Shown here: piece after piece, positions 22,201-33,036 of the stretch
Numbering within the stretch: position 1 is the stretch's first letter
How the letters are laid out: every line of letters begins with the position of its first letter
Source: Urophycis tenuis
Lineage: Eukaryota; Chordata; Actinopteri; Gadiformes; Phycidae
Assembly: GCA_036785325.1 (NCBI GenBank)
Contig: JAXIVH010000327.1
Location: 1-64,000, forward strand
Reading direction: 5' to 3'
Length of the DNA stretch: 64,000 nt
Made by a program: the position numbers and the translations under genes
Notes under the pieces: model-generated
The model's database searches: none
Told to the model about the DNA's origin: nothing
The model's input: the letters and a program-made list of their open reading frames with translations, nothing else

Positions 22201-24062
22201 TGGTGCTCCCTCAGGAGTTAAGAGCAACAGTCCTGCGGAGCCTCCATAACGACATGGGCCATTTAGGAGTCGAGCGGACAGTTGATCTCGTAAGAGCCAG
22301 ATTCTATTGGCCAAAATTGTATGTGGCTGTTGAAAATCTGATCAAGACCTGTGAGCGATGTGTCCGCCGTAAAACTCCTCCTGAGAGAGCTGCTCCGCTG
22401 GTCAATATAAAGACTTGTCGGCCCTTGGAACTCTTGTGTATTGACTTCTTATCCTTAGAGCCAGATCGGTCCAACACAAAGGATGTATTAGTCATCACCG
22501 ATCACTTCACAAAGTATGCGCTAGCCATCCCAACGGCAAACCAGCGAGCCCGTACAGTAGCAAAGTGCCTTTGGGATAATTTCATAGTGCATTATGGCTT
22601 CCCAGAGCGACTACTCAGCGACCAGGGCCCAGACTTTGAGTCGCACACCATACGGGAACTCTGTGAGCTGGCTGGGATAAAAAAAGTGCATACAACTCCA
22701 TACCATCCCAGAGGAAATCCGGTTGAGAGGTTCAATCGTACACTCCTCCAAATGCTCGGGACATTGAGTCAACCTGACAAACTGCATTGGAAAGACTTTG
22801 TGAAACCCCTTGTACATGCCTATAATTGCACCAAAAATGATACGACCGGATTTTCTCCCTATGAATTGATGTTTGGGAGACAGCCCAGGCTTCCCATAGA
22901 CCTAGCCTTTGGTCTGCCCACCCACACCATTGAGCTGTCCCATTCCCAGTACGTCAAAGACTTAAAATGTCGCTTGGAACAGAGTTACAGGATTGCAACC
23001 TCCAATGCACAAAAGAATGCTGATCGAAACAAGACTCGGTTTGACAGACGAGTCGTGGACTCATCCTTGGAGGTGGGCGATAGGGTCCTTGTTCGTAATG
23101 TAAAGCTGCGTGGAAAGCACAAACTGGCGAATAAGTGGGAGGACGATGTCTACACTGTTCTCAGGAAAGCTGGTGACATGCCTGTTTACACAGTTAAGCC
23201 TGAGGGCAAAGACGGGCCAGTGCGCACCCTACATCGCGACTTGCTTCTCCCTTGTGGCTTTCTATCTGTAGCCGTGACAAATGAACCTGTCAAACAGTCC
23301 CCGGTCAGAAGACCTAGGACAAGACTACATCCCACCACTGAAAGTGAGGAAGAGGAGGAAGACTCTGACTCGGAAATTGTACTCACTCGGATTTTTCCCC
23401 CTTTTCAGACACCAGAGCCCAATGTCAATGAGACTTACATGTTGAGGAATCCTCCATGTGCAATAAGACAGTCAAATGAACCAGATGTGTCATCTGCTCC
23501 AGTTCTCTCTCATTCTCCGGTACAAGAGCTCCTTGCTGAGGATAGAGATGAGCTATCCATGCAGAACTTACCTGAACAAGTCAACTTACCCGAACAAGTC
23601 AACCCACCTGAACAAGACAACCTATCTGGAAAAATACGTAAAACAGATCAAACTGAAAGTGACTTACCTGAAAGTGTTCACCCTGTAGAAGAAGGAAACT
23701 TACCTGATAATGTCATCCAGCCATGTGATGTCCATAACGGACAGCTTCCAGTGCTCTCAGATGTGTCCGAGAGTGCGGAAGACATGGATGAAACAGGAAG
23801 TGGAGAACCTGAGGAGGAAAGAAAGGATGAGTCGGATGAAATGGAGACACAGAGACAGATAGAGGTGGATACCTCTGTCAGGAGATCAGAGAGAGCACGA
23901 CAACCGCCAAAGAGACTTGACTATGCTGAACTTGGAAATCCCCTGGTCACAGTAGTTAAGTCATTCTTTCATGGACTAACTACAGCGCTGACCGATGCTT
24001 TGAATGAGGAATATAGCCCCCTATACCCCCCTGACCTGCCCACTCAGATAAATTATATTTGA
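19254..24062 (+). CDS. pol: gypsy Pol polyprotein (PR-RT-RH-IN)
   Basis: The frame is open for 1,602 codons, and entry after frameshifting would be near codon 14. The order is aspartic protease (CLIDTGS, about residue 75-80), reverse transcriptase with LCIDFRKLN and the catalytic FIDD box (about 531), RNase H (HTDAS, about 700), an integrase H2C2 finger (HNDMGHLGVERT ... CERCVRRK, from about 997), and the DDE core with Asp in CIDF (about 1064), Asp in SDQGPDF (about 1123) and Glu in NPVERFNR (about 1158). A GPY-like region and an acidic tail (SEEEEEDSDSEI) end in RRSERARQPPKRLDY. All catalytic residues I can identify are present. RT-RH-IN order puts it in Ty3/gypsy (Metaviridae). The 330-residue C-terminal extension has no recognisable domain. 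Confidence 0.93.
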   Translation: MGVLKFPWQPGTFKLISAPIEGHMGATPDKSSPTSEKPAWRRVQNKRKLSTLPLGLVGTKTTAQVAIAGKDITCLIDTGSQVTTVPQSFYEQHLPGLTIHPLDNLLDVEGANGQLVPYLGYIELSVTFPKDFVGTDMEVQTLALVVPHLRPAVHEQVLIGTNTLDALYADFQDDPNLSTFQPLPYGYRAVLKILKLRQKSSTSGSLGWAKMVGKIPEVVPAGQTVVIESMANVSSAHSEKYVIIEQPSASSLPSGLLVTASLIRLPTKQPCHLPVVLKNETEHDITIPSKTILADVNSVLRVLHKEQTVKEPKPPDIQRESPQPLKLSFDFGDSPLPPEWRERVTNMLNSMPDVFSHHDLDFGHTDKVKHHIRLSDETPFKFRPRPIHPHDVDAVRKHLQELLDSGVIRESESPFASPIVVVRKKDGSVRLCIDFRKLNLQTIKDAYALPKLEEAFSALAGSKWFSVLDLKSGYYQIEMEESDKQKTAFVCPLGFWEFSRMPQGITNAPSTFQRLMEKCVGEMNLKEVLVFIDDLIVFSSSLEEHEQRLKRVLERLREYGLKLAPGKCKFFQASVRYLGHVVSEEGVKTDPEKVKALTTWPVPTNLKELQSFLGFAGYYRRFIRGYSHVIKPLTELTSGYPPLRKGKKSKKATGQEYYNPKEPFQERWTPQCQEAFHLIIQKLTSAPVLGFADPQLPYVLHTDASTLGVGAALYQVQDGQPRVIAFASRGLSKSERKYPAHKLEFLALKWAVTEKFSDYLYGTDFTVVTDSNPLTYLLTSAKLDATGYRWLSSLSTFSFQLTYRAGKRNLDADALSRRSHGPPEGDPISQKESERIRQFALYHLSDADTPHIVPQEVIQAICDRHMVTSVGGAKAESSSPGLTLVESLAHQPTAIPDCFQEEQVDGFPLVPSFSEEELRKSQRSDPAINAVIVQMETGESPPPTLKAELPELPLLLRELNKLELRNGVLYRQRRDGPNVTCQLVLPQELRATVLRSLHNDMGHLGVERTVDLVRARFYWPKLYVAVENLIKTCERCVRRKTPPERAAPLVNIKTCRPLELLCIDFLSLEPDRSNTKDVLVITDHFTKYALAIPTANQRARTVAKCLWDNFIVHYGFPERLLSDQGPDFESHTIRELCELAGIKKVHTTPYHPRGNPVERFNRTLLQMLGTLSQPDKLHWKDFVKPLVHAYNCTKNDTTGFSPYELMFGRQPRLPIDLAFGLPTHTIELSHSQYVKDLKCRLEQSYRIATSNAQKNADRNKTRFDRRVVDSSLEVGDRVLVRNVKLRGKHKLANKWEDDVYTVLRKAGDMPVYTVKPEGKDGPVRTLHRDLLLPCGFLSVAVTNEPVKQSPVRRPRTRLHPTTESEEEEEDSDSEIVLTRIFPPFQTPEPNVNETYMLRNPPCAIRQSNEPDVSSAPVLSHSPVQELLAEDRDELSMQNLPEQVNLPEQVNPPEQDNLSGKIRKTDQTESDLPESVHPVEEGNLPDNVIQPCDVHNGQLPVLSDVSESAEDMDETGSGEPEEERKDESDEMETQRQIEVDTSVRRSERARQPPKRLDYAELGNPLVTVVKSFFHGLTTALTDALNEEYSPLYPPDLPTQINYI
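19290..19352 (+). promoter_or_regulatory. -1 programmed ribosomal frameshift signal (slippery site plus pseudoknot)
   Basis: The slippery heptamer T TTA AAC (19290-19296) is read as ..CAT TTA AAC TAA in the gag frame, the last two sense codons. After an 8-nt spacer comes a perfect 9-bp stem, GCTCCCATA (19305-19313) with TATGGGAGC (19322-19330). Its 8-nt loop contains GGGAC (19316-19320), which is complementary to GTCCC at 19348-19352, allowing an H-type pseudoknot. Pol lies in the -1 frame relative to gag, as the mechanism requires. Confidence 0.85.
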
Positions 24063-24090
24063 CTGCTGCCATGTACAGAGACGTACATAA

Positions 24091-24106
24091 GATCAGGAGG
24101 GGAGGG
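24091..24106 (+). promoter_or_regulatory. polypurine tract
   Basis: GATCAGGAGGGGAGGG lies immediately 5' of the 3' LTR and would prime plus-strand synthesis. Confidence 0.85.
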
Positions 24107-25142
24107 TGTAGCCCAGGCTTTAAAAGTAACATAATTTTAATTAAAATTATCCCATTTTAATTGTGAAAAAAACAATTCATTAGAAAAAAGTAATTGAGCA
24201 GTCATTAACATTCTAAAAGTAATTCATTTTATTTAGAAATAAATAAATAGTTAATTGAAATGTATTGTATGGTTTAAAAACTTAAGTCTTAAAAATTCTA
24301 CGTGGCAGAGGGCTACGTAGAGTGGGTTTCCCCAATAGCCAATCAGTGAGCCCCCTGTGCTCCAGGTGATCAGCCTCGTAAGTTACGTCCCGTCTTCACT
24401 GCCTGGTTAACGGAGGTCTGTTATGGTTGCTGCCTCGTGTGCTTGATTAAAAAAAAAACGGAGATAAGCTGTTTTCATCCGCGGGACCGGACGATTTCTA
24501 ACCACGGGGTCAGGGTAATTACTGGAACCCTCGTTCCAAAACTGATCACTCGGTCAGGTTTTTTCTGTGATGCACAATTGATGAGGTCCATGGTCCACTG
24601 TCCATCGGAGAGTTTCCAGTTGGATGTGTGTGAAGTGTTCCAGAGATCCAGAGAGACTGCGTCCAGAATCAAGATCCATAGATTCCCAGTGTGAGCTGGG
24701 TGGCGAGCTACCTTGAAACCTCTGACACTGAACCCTGAGAGAGGCGAAGAATTCCTTCCATTCTTCCATCCCCCCTCCCTCACGGACAGTGTGGTAGGAC
24801 CAAATACACGTACACTGATATACACTTGACCCGGATCTGACGAACAGAAAAAAAGGGCCCCAACGGTAACCTTGGGACATAGGGTTTTATTTTGCCGGCT
24901 TTATTATTTTAGTTTGTTATTTTTTCATTGTTGTATTTTCATTGTGTTATTGTGTTATTGTTCTCAATGTGTTATTGTTTATTAATAACAAGTGGCCACA
25001 CACAAAAACCATTGTTGCCTGTGTGTTTCATTGCCCAACACTAAAAGCTCTCACTAACCTATAGTCTTCCATTACTGGTCCATCCATTAATATTAAATAT
25101 TACTTACCTGTGCTCTGTTATCTCATCATAATTAGGGTTACA
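24107..25142 (+). repeat. 3' LTR of gypsy element
   Basis: A 1,036-bp direct repeat of 16373-17408, with no difference seen on reading through both copies. Confidence 0.95.
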
Positions 25143-25146
25143 TAAT

Positions 25147-25569
25147 CCATCCATTCATTATTGAATGCATGAACCGTGCCAAAACACTTATATTTATATT
25201 TATTTTGGTGTTTATTTATTTTTTAGACATGGTTATAAACAATCATTCACAGTATTGTACATAGTAAAAATAATATTTTGACAACCAGATATAATTACAA
25301 TCAATAAATTCATATTTATATGTATAGATTGGATTTGCCAATCAAAGCATTACCTCACCACCACAAGAGGGCGACATACACCATTAGAATCGATACTGAA
25401 TCCACCTGCAGCAGATGGGCTCGTAAGGATTGTCCTGTTTGACTCGCCGTCAGATCTGCTGATACTATGAATGAACGTGCATGAACACCTCAAACCCCAC
25501 CCTCGGTATAGCGCCGAGCAGCCCCATAGCGCCTGCAGAAAATAATGTCTGGCGCCGCCACTGTTTATG
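25147..25569. other. no gene seen; hAT end fragment near 25350-25563
   Basis: AT-rich sequence, then a block ending GGCGCCGCCACTG at 25563 that looks like one end of a hAT-type repeat in reverse orientation. No second terminus or target duplication could be shown. Confidence 0.35.
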
Positions 25570-25812
25570 TGGGAAGCGACCCTACCCTCATGCACTTACA
25601 TGTTGTACAACATAGCTTTTTGCATCTTAGCACTTAGCATCATAGGCCATAGATATTATATTAGCAATGGTTAACCTAGCGATTGAAATGCTTGAAACTT
25701 GTTGCTGGTTGACTTGCTTAACAGCAATGAAGTGTTTCACCTTCTACTGACAAATGTACTTATTGTAAGTCGCTTTGGACAAAAGCTAAATACCCTTCAC
25801 GTAAATGTAAGG
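25570..25812 (+). mobile_element. L2-like LINE 3' UTR fragment
   Basis: Shares the block AGCAATGGTTAACCTAGCGATT, interrupted by small changes, and the tail GTAAGTCGCTTTGGACAAAAGC with copies at 31230-31460 and 36640-36862. Confidence 0.65.
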
Positions 25813-26025
25813 CAAGGTTAAAGTTTGCTTTGCTTTTGGTGCGTGCCACCTTGATCCATGCAGCAAACAGAACATGAGGTCAAGTGATATTCCAATGTTT
25901 TTTTTTTTTCATCAGTACATTTTTTCCCTTGATTCTGTCGAGTCGATTTAACTCTGAATTTTTGATTCATCCTGAGCTGAGATTCATAAATGTGTAAATG
26001 AACGCATGCAAAAGTTATTTTACTG

Positions 26026-26350
26026 ATTCTGAAAGTGTAGTTTCTAAGCTTTCCAATGATGTACATGGAAGTCTGGTCATATTTGGAGAAGTTGTGGCCA
26101 TTTGAAAGTAGGCACATCACAAAAGCTAAAAATGAGAAAAAGCCTCCTAAAGACTTGCAGTTGTCACCCCTCTCTCCTGGCTGGGGAGCACAATGGTGGT
26201 CATTTGCATTTCATTTAGATAACCAACACTGTTATCTGAAACATGGAGAGGCTTCTCCGTGATCTCAACCAACAGATTCTGCACAAAAAAAGCAACAACA
26301 GAAAATCACTCATCTTGAAAAAAAAATCACTTCTTTGTTAATTTGCACCA
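26026..26350. repeat. unclassified interspersed repeat, copy A
   Basis: It contains GAGAAGTTGTGGCCATTTGA, AGCCTCCTAAAGACTTGCAG and AACATGGAGAGGCTTCTCCG. The inverse of these blocks occurs at 33870-34170. It lies just beyond the 3' end of cpo. No terminal repeats or coding were recognised. Confidence 0.55.
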
Positions 26351-26452
26351 ATGTTGTGCTTGTGACGTGTGTCCTTGGATTCCCTGACCCTGACACATCA
26401 TCACTCACTGTACACGTGTACATGTACTCCTGTACGTGACTCGCCCCCTCTC

Positions 26453-26721
26453 TCAGAGGGCGTTGGCCGCGGCGACACAGGTGGCCAACAGCGCCCCCCA
26501 CAGGGAGGCGGTGGCCATCGCCACGGCACCACTCCTCAACTTGTTGTCATGGACGTAGTGGATGATGTGCATGGCACCGGAGTACGCCTCCTCGCAGGTC
26601 GGCCGGATCTGGCTCTCGGGCAGCTGGAAGCCGAAGGTGCCGTTGTCGCGGAGCTCGAAGGTGAACGAGAAGGGGATGCCCGTCAGCCTGGCCCAGTCCC
26701 TGGAAGAGCCGGAGTTGGGGT
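26453..26721 (-). CDS. cpo: cpo exon 9 (catalytic Glu, C-terminal anchor signal)
   Basis: Acceptor CAG precedes 26721 and the stop TGA is at 26455-26453. It encodes PNSGSSRDWARLTGIPFSF, the FELRD motif, and ends in a hydrophobic Ala/Leu stretch finishing CVAAANAL. Confidence 0.95.
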
Positions 26722-29700
26722 CTGGGAGAGGAGGAAAAATGGGGTGTTTACATTTTACATTGAGGGGGCGTTTAGCAAGACGCTTTTATCCAAAGGGAGT
26801 TACAAAGAGTACATTTGTAAGAAGGTGACACATTTCATGGCTGCTAATACAGTAAGAAAGTCAATCAGAACGAGTATCAAGCATTTCAATTGCTAGGTGA
26901 ACCATTCCTAGTATACAACATCTCTGACTAAGTGCCGAGTTACAAAGAGCGATTACAGTGCCAAGACCCACAACAAATAAGAACATGAGGGTAGGGGTTA
27001 TGCAGGGTTCAGGTGAACTCTGAACAAGTGGGTCTTGAGTCTCTTCCGGAAGATGGGGAGTGACTCCTGACAGTCCTGACATTGGCAGGGAGCTCGTTTC
27101 CACCACTGCGGTGCCAAAACGGAGAAGAGTTGAGATTTCGCCATCCGACCTTTTCCTCCTTTTAGTGATGGAGGTACCAGTCGACCAGCTGAGGTAGTTG
27201 AGCAGAGTGCTCGAGCAGGGGCTTGGGGTTTCACTAATGTTTGGAGGTAGGTAGGGGCAGTTCCATTAACTGCTTTGTAGGCCAGTAGCATAGCAAGGAG
27301 TATAGAGCCTCTGAGAGTCAGCCACCCCACCACCCTCTCTTTGAGTGGTCCTATGGTATCCTATGGTACATAGGAGCAGTGGGGCTGCTGTGTTCATTTG
27401 ACCCATTCTATGGTACATAGGAGCAGTGGGGCTGCTTTGTTCATTTGACCCATCCCGTGGTACATAGGAGCAGTGGGGCTGCTGTTTTCATTTCACCCAT
27501 CCTATGGTACATAGGAGCAGTGGGGCTGCTGTGTTCATTTGACCCATCCTATTGTACATAGGAGCAGTGGGGCTGCTGTGTTCATTTGACCCATCCTATG
27601 GCACATAGGAGCAGTGGGCTGCTGTGTTCATTTGACCCATCCTATGGTACATAGGAGCAGTGGGGCTGCTGTGTTAATTTGACCCATCCTATGGTACATA
27701 GGAGCAGTGGGGCTGCTGTGTTCATTAGACCCATCCTATGGTACATAGGAGCAGTGGGGCTGCTGTGTTCATTTGACCCATCCTATGGTACATAGGAACA
27801 GTGGGCTGCTATGTTCAGCGCCTGGGGAGCAAGTTGGGGTTCAGCTTGGAAGTGGGGATGGAGAGGATCCCCTACTCCAGTGGTTCTCAGCTGGTCTGGC
27901 TTCGGGACCCACCATCACCCCTTAATGACAAGCCCCGCCCCCAAATCAAGGACAATGTTCCAACTTCTCAAATGTATTCAACATAACATAACACTTCAGT
28001 AAATGTACTGTTAAACTATTCAGTCACTTATTCAGGCAATGAAAAATAGACGGCACTCCACTTCATAAAAACCCCTCTTCAAAATAAAAGCACAGGATTT
28101 TTTTTCTTAACTTTGTTTTTTGCGCGGACAAAGGCCCGCGACCCGCCAGTTGAGAACCACTGCCCTACTCAATATGACCACGTAATAAAATATCATAACC
28201 AAAACAAACACCAAAAAATAATAGTATCCCTTCACCTTGGTGTGTGACTGCTTTAACACCACTGACTGGGCCATGTTTAAGCAGGCAGCCACCTACAACC
28301 AACACACCAATATCCAGGAGTATTCGGACACTGTTACTGCATACATCAGCAAATGCATTGATGATGTCACAGACACCACGACCATCACAGTACGGGCCAT
28401 CCAGAAACCATGGCTGAAGGGGGAAGTCCGTGGTTTACTGAGAGCCCGGGATGCTGCTTTTAGAGCAGGTGATGAGGCTGGCCTGAGATCAGCGAGATCC
28501 AACCTGATCCGGGGCATCAAGCTAGCTAAGAGGCAGTACAGTACCAGGATATCCGAACACTTCAGTGACAGCAGAGACACTAGGAGCCTGTGGCAGGGGA
28601 TACAGACCATCACGGACTATAAACCCCGACCACAGACCTGTGACAGTGACACAACTCCGCTGAACGATCTAAACAACTTCTTCGGACGGTTTGAAGCAGA
28701 CAACAGCACCCCTGCACAGAAGTCAACACCCCCTGCAGATGACCAGGTGTTGTGCCTCTCTCCAGCCAGTGTGAGGAGATCCCTCTCCAGGATCAACGCT
28801 CGCAAGGCTGCAGGGCCTGACAACATTCCTGGTCGTGTGCTGAAGGAATGTGCAGAGGAGCTCACAGATGTCCTCACAGACATGTTCAACACCTCCCTGA
28901 GCCAAGCTGTTGTCTCCACTTGCTTCAAGAGCACCACCATCATCCCGGTACCGAAGAAGGCCTCTCCATCCTGCTTCAACGACTACCGCCCCGTTGCACT
29001 GACCCCCATCATCATGAAGTGCTTCGAGCGGCTGGTCATGCAACACATCAAATCCATCCTCCCACCTTCACTGGACCCATACCAGTTTGGCCAACAGGTC
29101 GACCGATGATGCAATCTCCACCGTCCTCCACTCAGCCCTCACCCACCCGGAGACCAAGGACTCGTATGTGAGGATGCTGTTCCTTGACTTTAGTTCAGCC
29201 TTCAACACGATCATCCCTCAGCAGCTGATCAGGAAGTTGGACTGTCTAGGACTACAGACCTCACTGTGTAACTGGTTGTTGGACTTCCTGACCGGAAGAC
29301 CGCAGGCAGTCAGGGTCGGCAGGAACGCATCCAGCACAATCATGCTGAACACAGGGGCCCCCCAAGGATGCGTGCTGAGCCCCCTTCTCTTCACCCTGCT
29401 GACCCACGACTGCACTCCATCCTTCAACAACAACCTCTTCGTCAAGATTGCGGATGACACGACTGTGGTGGGACTCATCAACCACAACGATGAGTCAAAC
29501 TACAGGGAAGAGGTGAGCCAGCTGGCCGTGTGGTGCAGAGACAACAATCTCTCTCTCAACGTCCGGAAGACGAAGGAGATTGTTGTCGACTTCCGCAGAG
29601 CCTCCGCCCAGCACCCCCCACTGACCATCGACGGTGCTGCTGTGGAGAGAGTGAGCAGCACCAAGTTCCTGGGGGTGCATCTCACTGAGGACCTCTCCTG

Positions 29701-31036
29701 GAACTGCAACACCACAACACTGGCCGGCAAAGCTCAGCAGCGCCTCTATTTTATTTTTTAGAGCGAGAACACCTGCCCCCATCATGTACTCCTTCTACCG
29801 GGGAACCACAGAGAGCATCCTGACCAGCTGCATCACTGTGTGGTACGGCGGCTGCACTGCATCCTGTAGGAAGACCCTGCAGCGCATAGTGAGAGCAGCT
29901 GAGAAGATCATCGGTGCTCCCCTCCCCTCCCTCCAGGACATCTACAATACACGCCTGTCCCGCAAAGCACTCAGCATTGCGGGTGACCCCACCCACCCCT
30001 CCCACTGCCTCTTCAACCTCCTGCCCTCTGGGAGGAGGATGAGGAGTCTCAAGGCAAGGACCAGCAGACTGAAGGACAGCTTCATCCACCAGGTGGTCAG
30101 GATGCTGAACTCCCACTCAGCACTGACCCCCCTTCTTTCTCTGCCCTCTGCCCCCACAAACATTGGACGCTGACACCAACCCCCACCCATTCTCCCCCTC
30201 CCACCATTCCCATTCCCAGCACCCCCCCCCCCCCACACACACACTCATTCAACCCTGGACAACTGCACACAACCTCTCTCCCCCTGGACTTTAACCCCCC
30301 ACCCATCTACCACCACACACCTGCTCACCACCATGCACAGCCCCACCACCCCTACCACCTACCATCATGCACAGCCCCACCATCCTCTACCACCATGCAC
30401 AGCCCCCTCCACCCTCTACCACCATGCACAGCCCCACCACCCCCTTCCACCAGGTACAGCCCCACCACCCTCCTCCACCGTGCACAGCCACTTTACACTT
30501 TGCACTTTAGTCCGTATATAAATCTGTTAAATAACTGTTCGTAGTACTGTTTATACTTTTTATACACTGTTAAATAACTGTTCATAGTACTGTTTATACT
30601 TTTTATACACTGTTAAATAACTGTTCATAGTACTGTTTATACTTTTTATACACTGTTAAAACTGTTTATACTGTCCATACTGTTCATAACATCCATACTG
30701 TTTATTTATTACTATTACTGTCATTACCCCCATAATGCACCTCTTACTGTTTACTGTTTACTGTTCTCAATTTGCACATTTTACTATTTACTGTTTCATT
30801 GCACTCGCGACCACCTTAGTATTTTTATTCTTATTTTTTTAATACTTATATTTTTATATATTTATATTTATATTGCATGCTGTCTTGCACCAGGGATTGA
30901 GGGAAACGGCATTTCGGTTCTTGTGTATGGCCTGTACATTCATGAAAACTGACAATAAAGTTTACTTGAACTTGAACTTTGTGACGATTGGAAAAAGCAC
31001 CTACCAATTCATTCATGGCTCCTACAATATATACAG

Positions 31037-31098
<62 letters not shown>

Positions 31099-33001
31099 TG
31101 TGGTTCCCCACACTTACACAATATGTCCGGTGAGGTTCCCACCCTGTAGGTCTTCCCGTGCACCTTCTTCATCACCTCAGCCGCACCGTTGCCCACCTTC
31201 ATCTGGCGTGGAGGGAAGAGCACACATGTGACTGTAGTGCACTTTATAATCGGTCTTTGTAACTCGGCACTTAGACCAGAGATGTTGTATACTAGCAATG
31301 GTTAGCCTAGCGATTGAAATGCTTGAAACGTGTTGCTGGTTGACTTTCTTACTGTATTAGCAGCAATGAAATTTTCACCTTCTTCTTCTGACAAATGTAC
31401 TCTTTGTCAGTCGCTTTGGATAAAAGCGTCTGCTAAACGCCCCTCAATGTAAATGTAGTGCCTCTCTGTTGTATTCCCCTCTACATGGACATAGAGAGAC
31501 CCTAACCTCATGCACTTGCATGTTGTACGACGTTGCTCTTTGTAGCTTAGCACTTAGCATCATCGGCCAGAGATGTTGTTAACTAGCAATGGTTTTAGCG
31601 ATTGGAATGCGTTAGACATTAGAGAAGTGAAGTATTTCCCTGAAGGGAAATTGGGTCGTCGTAGCAGCCAGGGTACATATAAATACAATACAAAAAATAG
31701 AAAATTTAATATAATACCAAAAATAAAAAGAATGAAAATGAAATAAATACAAAAATGCAGTGGAATTGTAAAAATACAATAGAATCTGATATATAATATC
31801 AGTATGAAATGAATATGATACATGATATATAATATCAGCACAGAATGGAATTAACACGTATCACATATTCTACACATTTACTACTTGTATTGTCTTTTTT
31901 TATCTTTCTGTCTTATCTGTAGGTATTTTTATTTTACTTTTAGCATTAAGAATGTCTTGTCCTGCCTGTTATACCATGTGCACTTTATCTGTTTCACCGT
32001 GAGAGGGTGAGAAACGTCCTCTCCATTCCTTTGTGTGTCTCGCCATGTGAAGGAACTGACAATAAAGCAACTTTGAACTTTGATATGATGTGAAATATAT
32101 GTTTGGGTTGATTTACAAGGTGGTACAGGTTTGATTGAGTCCAGTTCTGTGATGGTGGATCTGACAGAGGCAGATGAGTTGGTAAAGTCTCACTGCAGTG
32201 GAAGGAGGAAGGACTTCCTGTATCGTTCCATCTTGCAGCAGTGGGGGGGTTGAACGAGTCTGTTGCAGAAGCTGCTGCTTTAGCTTGGGGCCTCGGAGTG
32301 ACACATCCAGTAAAAGGACAATGTCCTTGACTTTAATGTCAAACCAGACAGATAGACAGACAGACATACTTTAATGATCCCTGAGGGAAATTGCATTTGT
32401 TACAAATACTCCAGGGAAAAAAAAGAAGACAGACACTCTACGTATAATAGAGTGTTAGAATATATAAATACATAATGTAAACCTATGTAAAAAATAAACC
32501 TATGTAAAATATAAACCTATGTAGTGTTGACCAGAATGGTCATTCTGATCCCTCTACCGGTGTGGCATTGAATTGCATTTCGACACGTTAAACCCCAAGC
32601 AGAACCATCACGGGCTCATAACTGCGTCCCATAGACTGTATATAAATAGCTGCGTCCGAGCAACTGCGTGGCCATTGCGTGACGTGATCACTACGCGGAA
32701 CCCATTACTCAGCCTCAACTGCGAGCGGATTCACCGTCATCCTCCTGGGCCGGCTCATCGTCTGCCCCCCCGGGTTTCCACCCGCACTCACCAGTTCGTC
32801 GTAGTTGTCAGCCGTCAGGTTGGGGTTCCCGTAGGGCACCAGGATCAGCTGACCATAGGAGTGGATGGTGAGGAAGCACAGGAAGTCGTCCTTCCTCTGC
32901 GTCACGTAGCGGGTGACGGCGGCCGCCTCGGGCTCCGACAGCGCTGAGGTGCCCGGGTAGATGTCTGAGCTGCAGTTGGACGAGACGCCGACGGCTGGAC
33001 A

Positions 33002-33036
<35 letters not shown>

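Larger units (their letters stand above)
16373..25142 (+). mobile_element. complete Ty3/gypsy LTR retrotransposon
   Basis: The 8,770-bp element has two 1,036-bp LTRs with TG...CA ends, a 4-bp target duplication TAAT (16369-16372 and 25143-25146), a primer-binding site, a polypurine tract, and intact gag and pol in different frames joined by a -1 frameshift signal. No env frame or chromodomain was seen. By eye I found no difference between the LTRs, so the insertion is recent. It moves by reverse transcription in cytoplasmic particles and integrase-mediated insertion. Confidence 0.95.
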
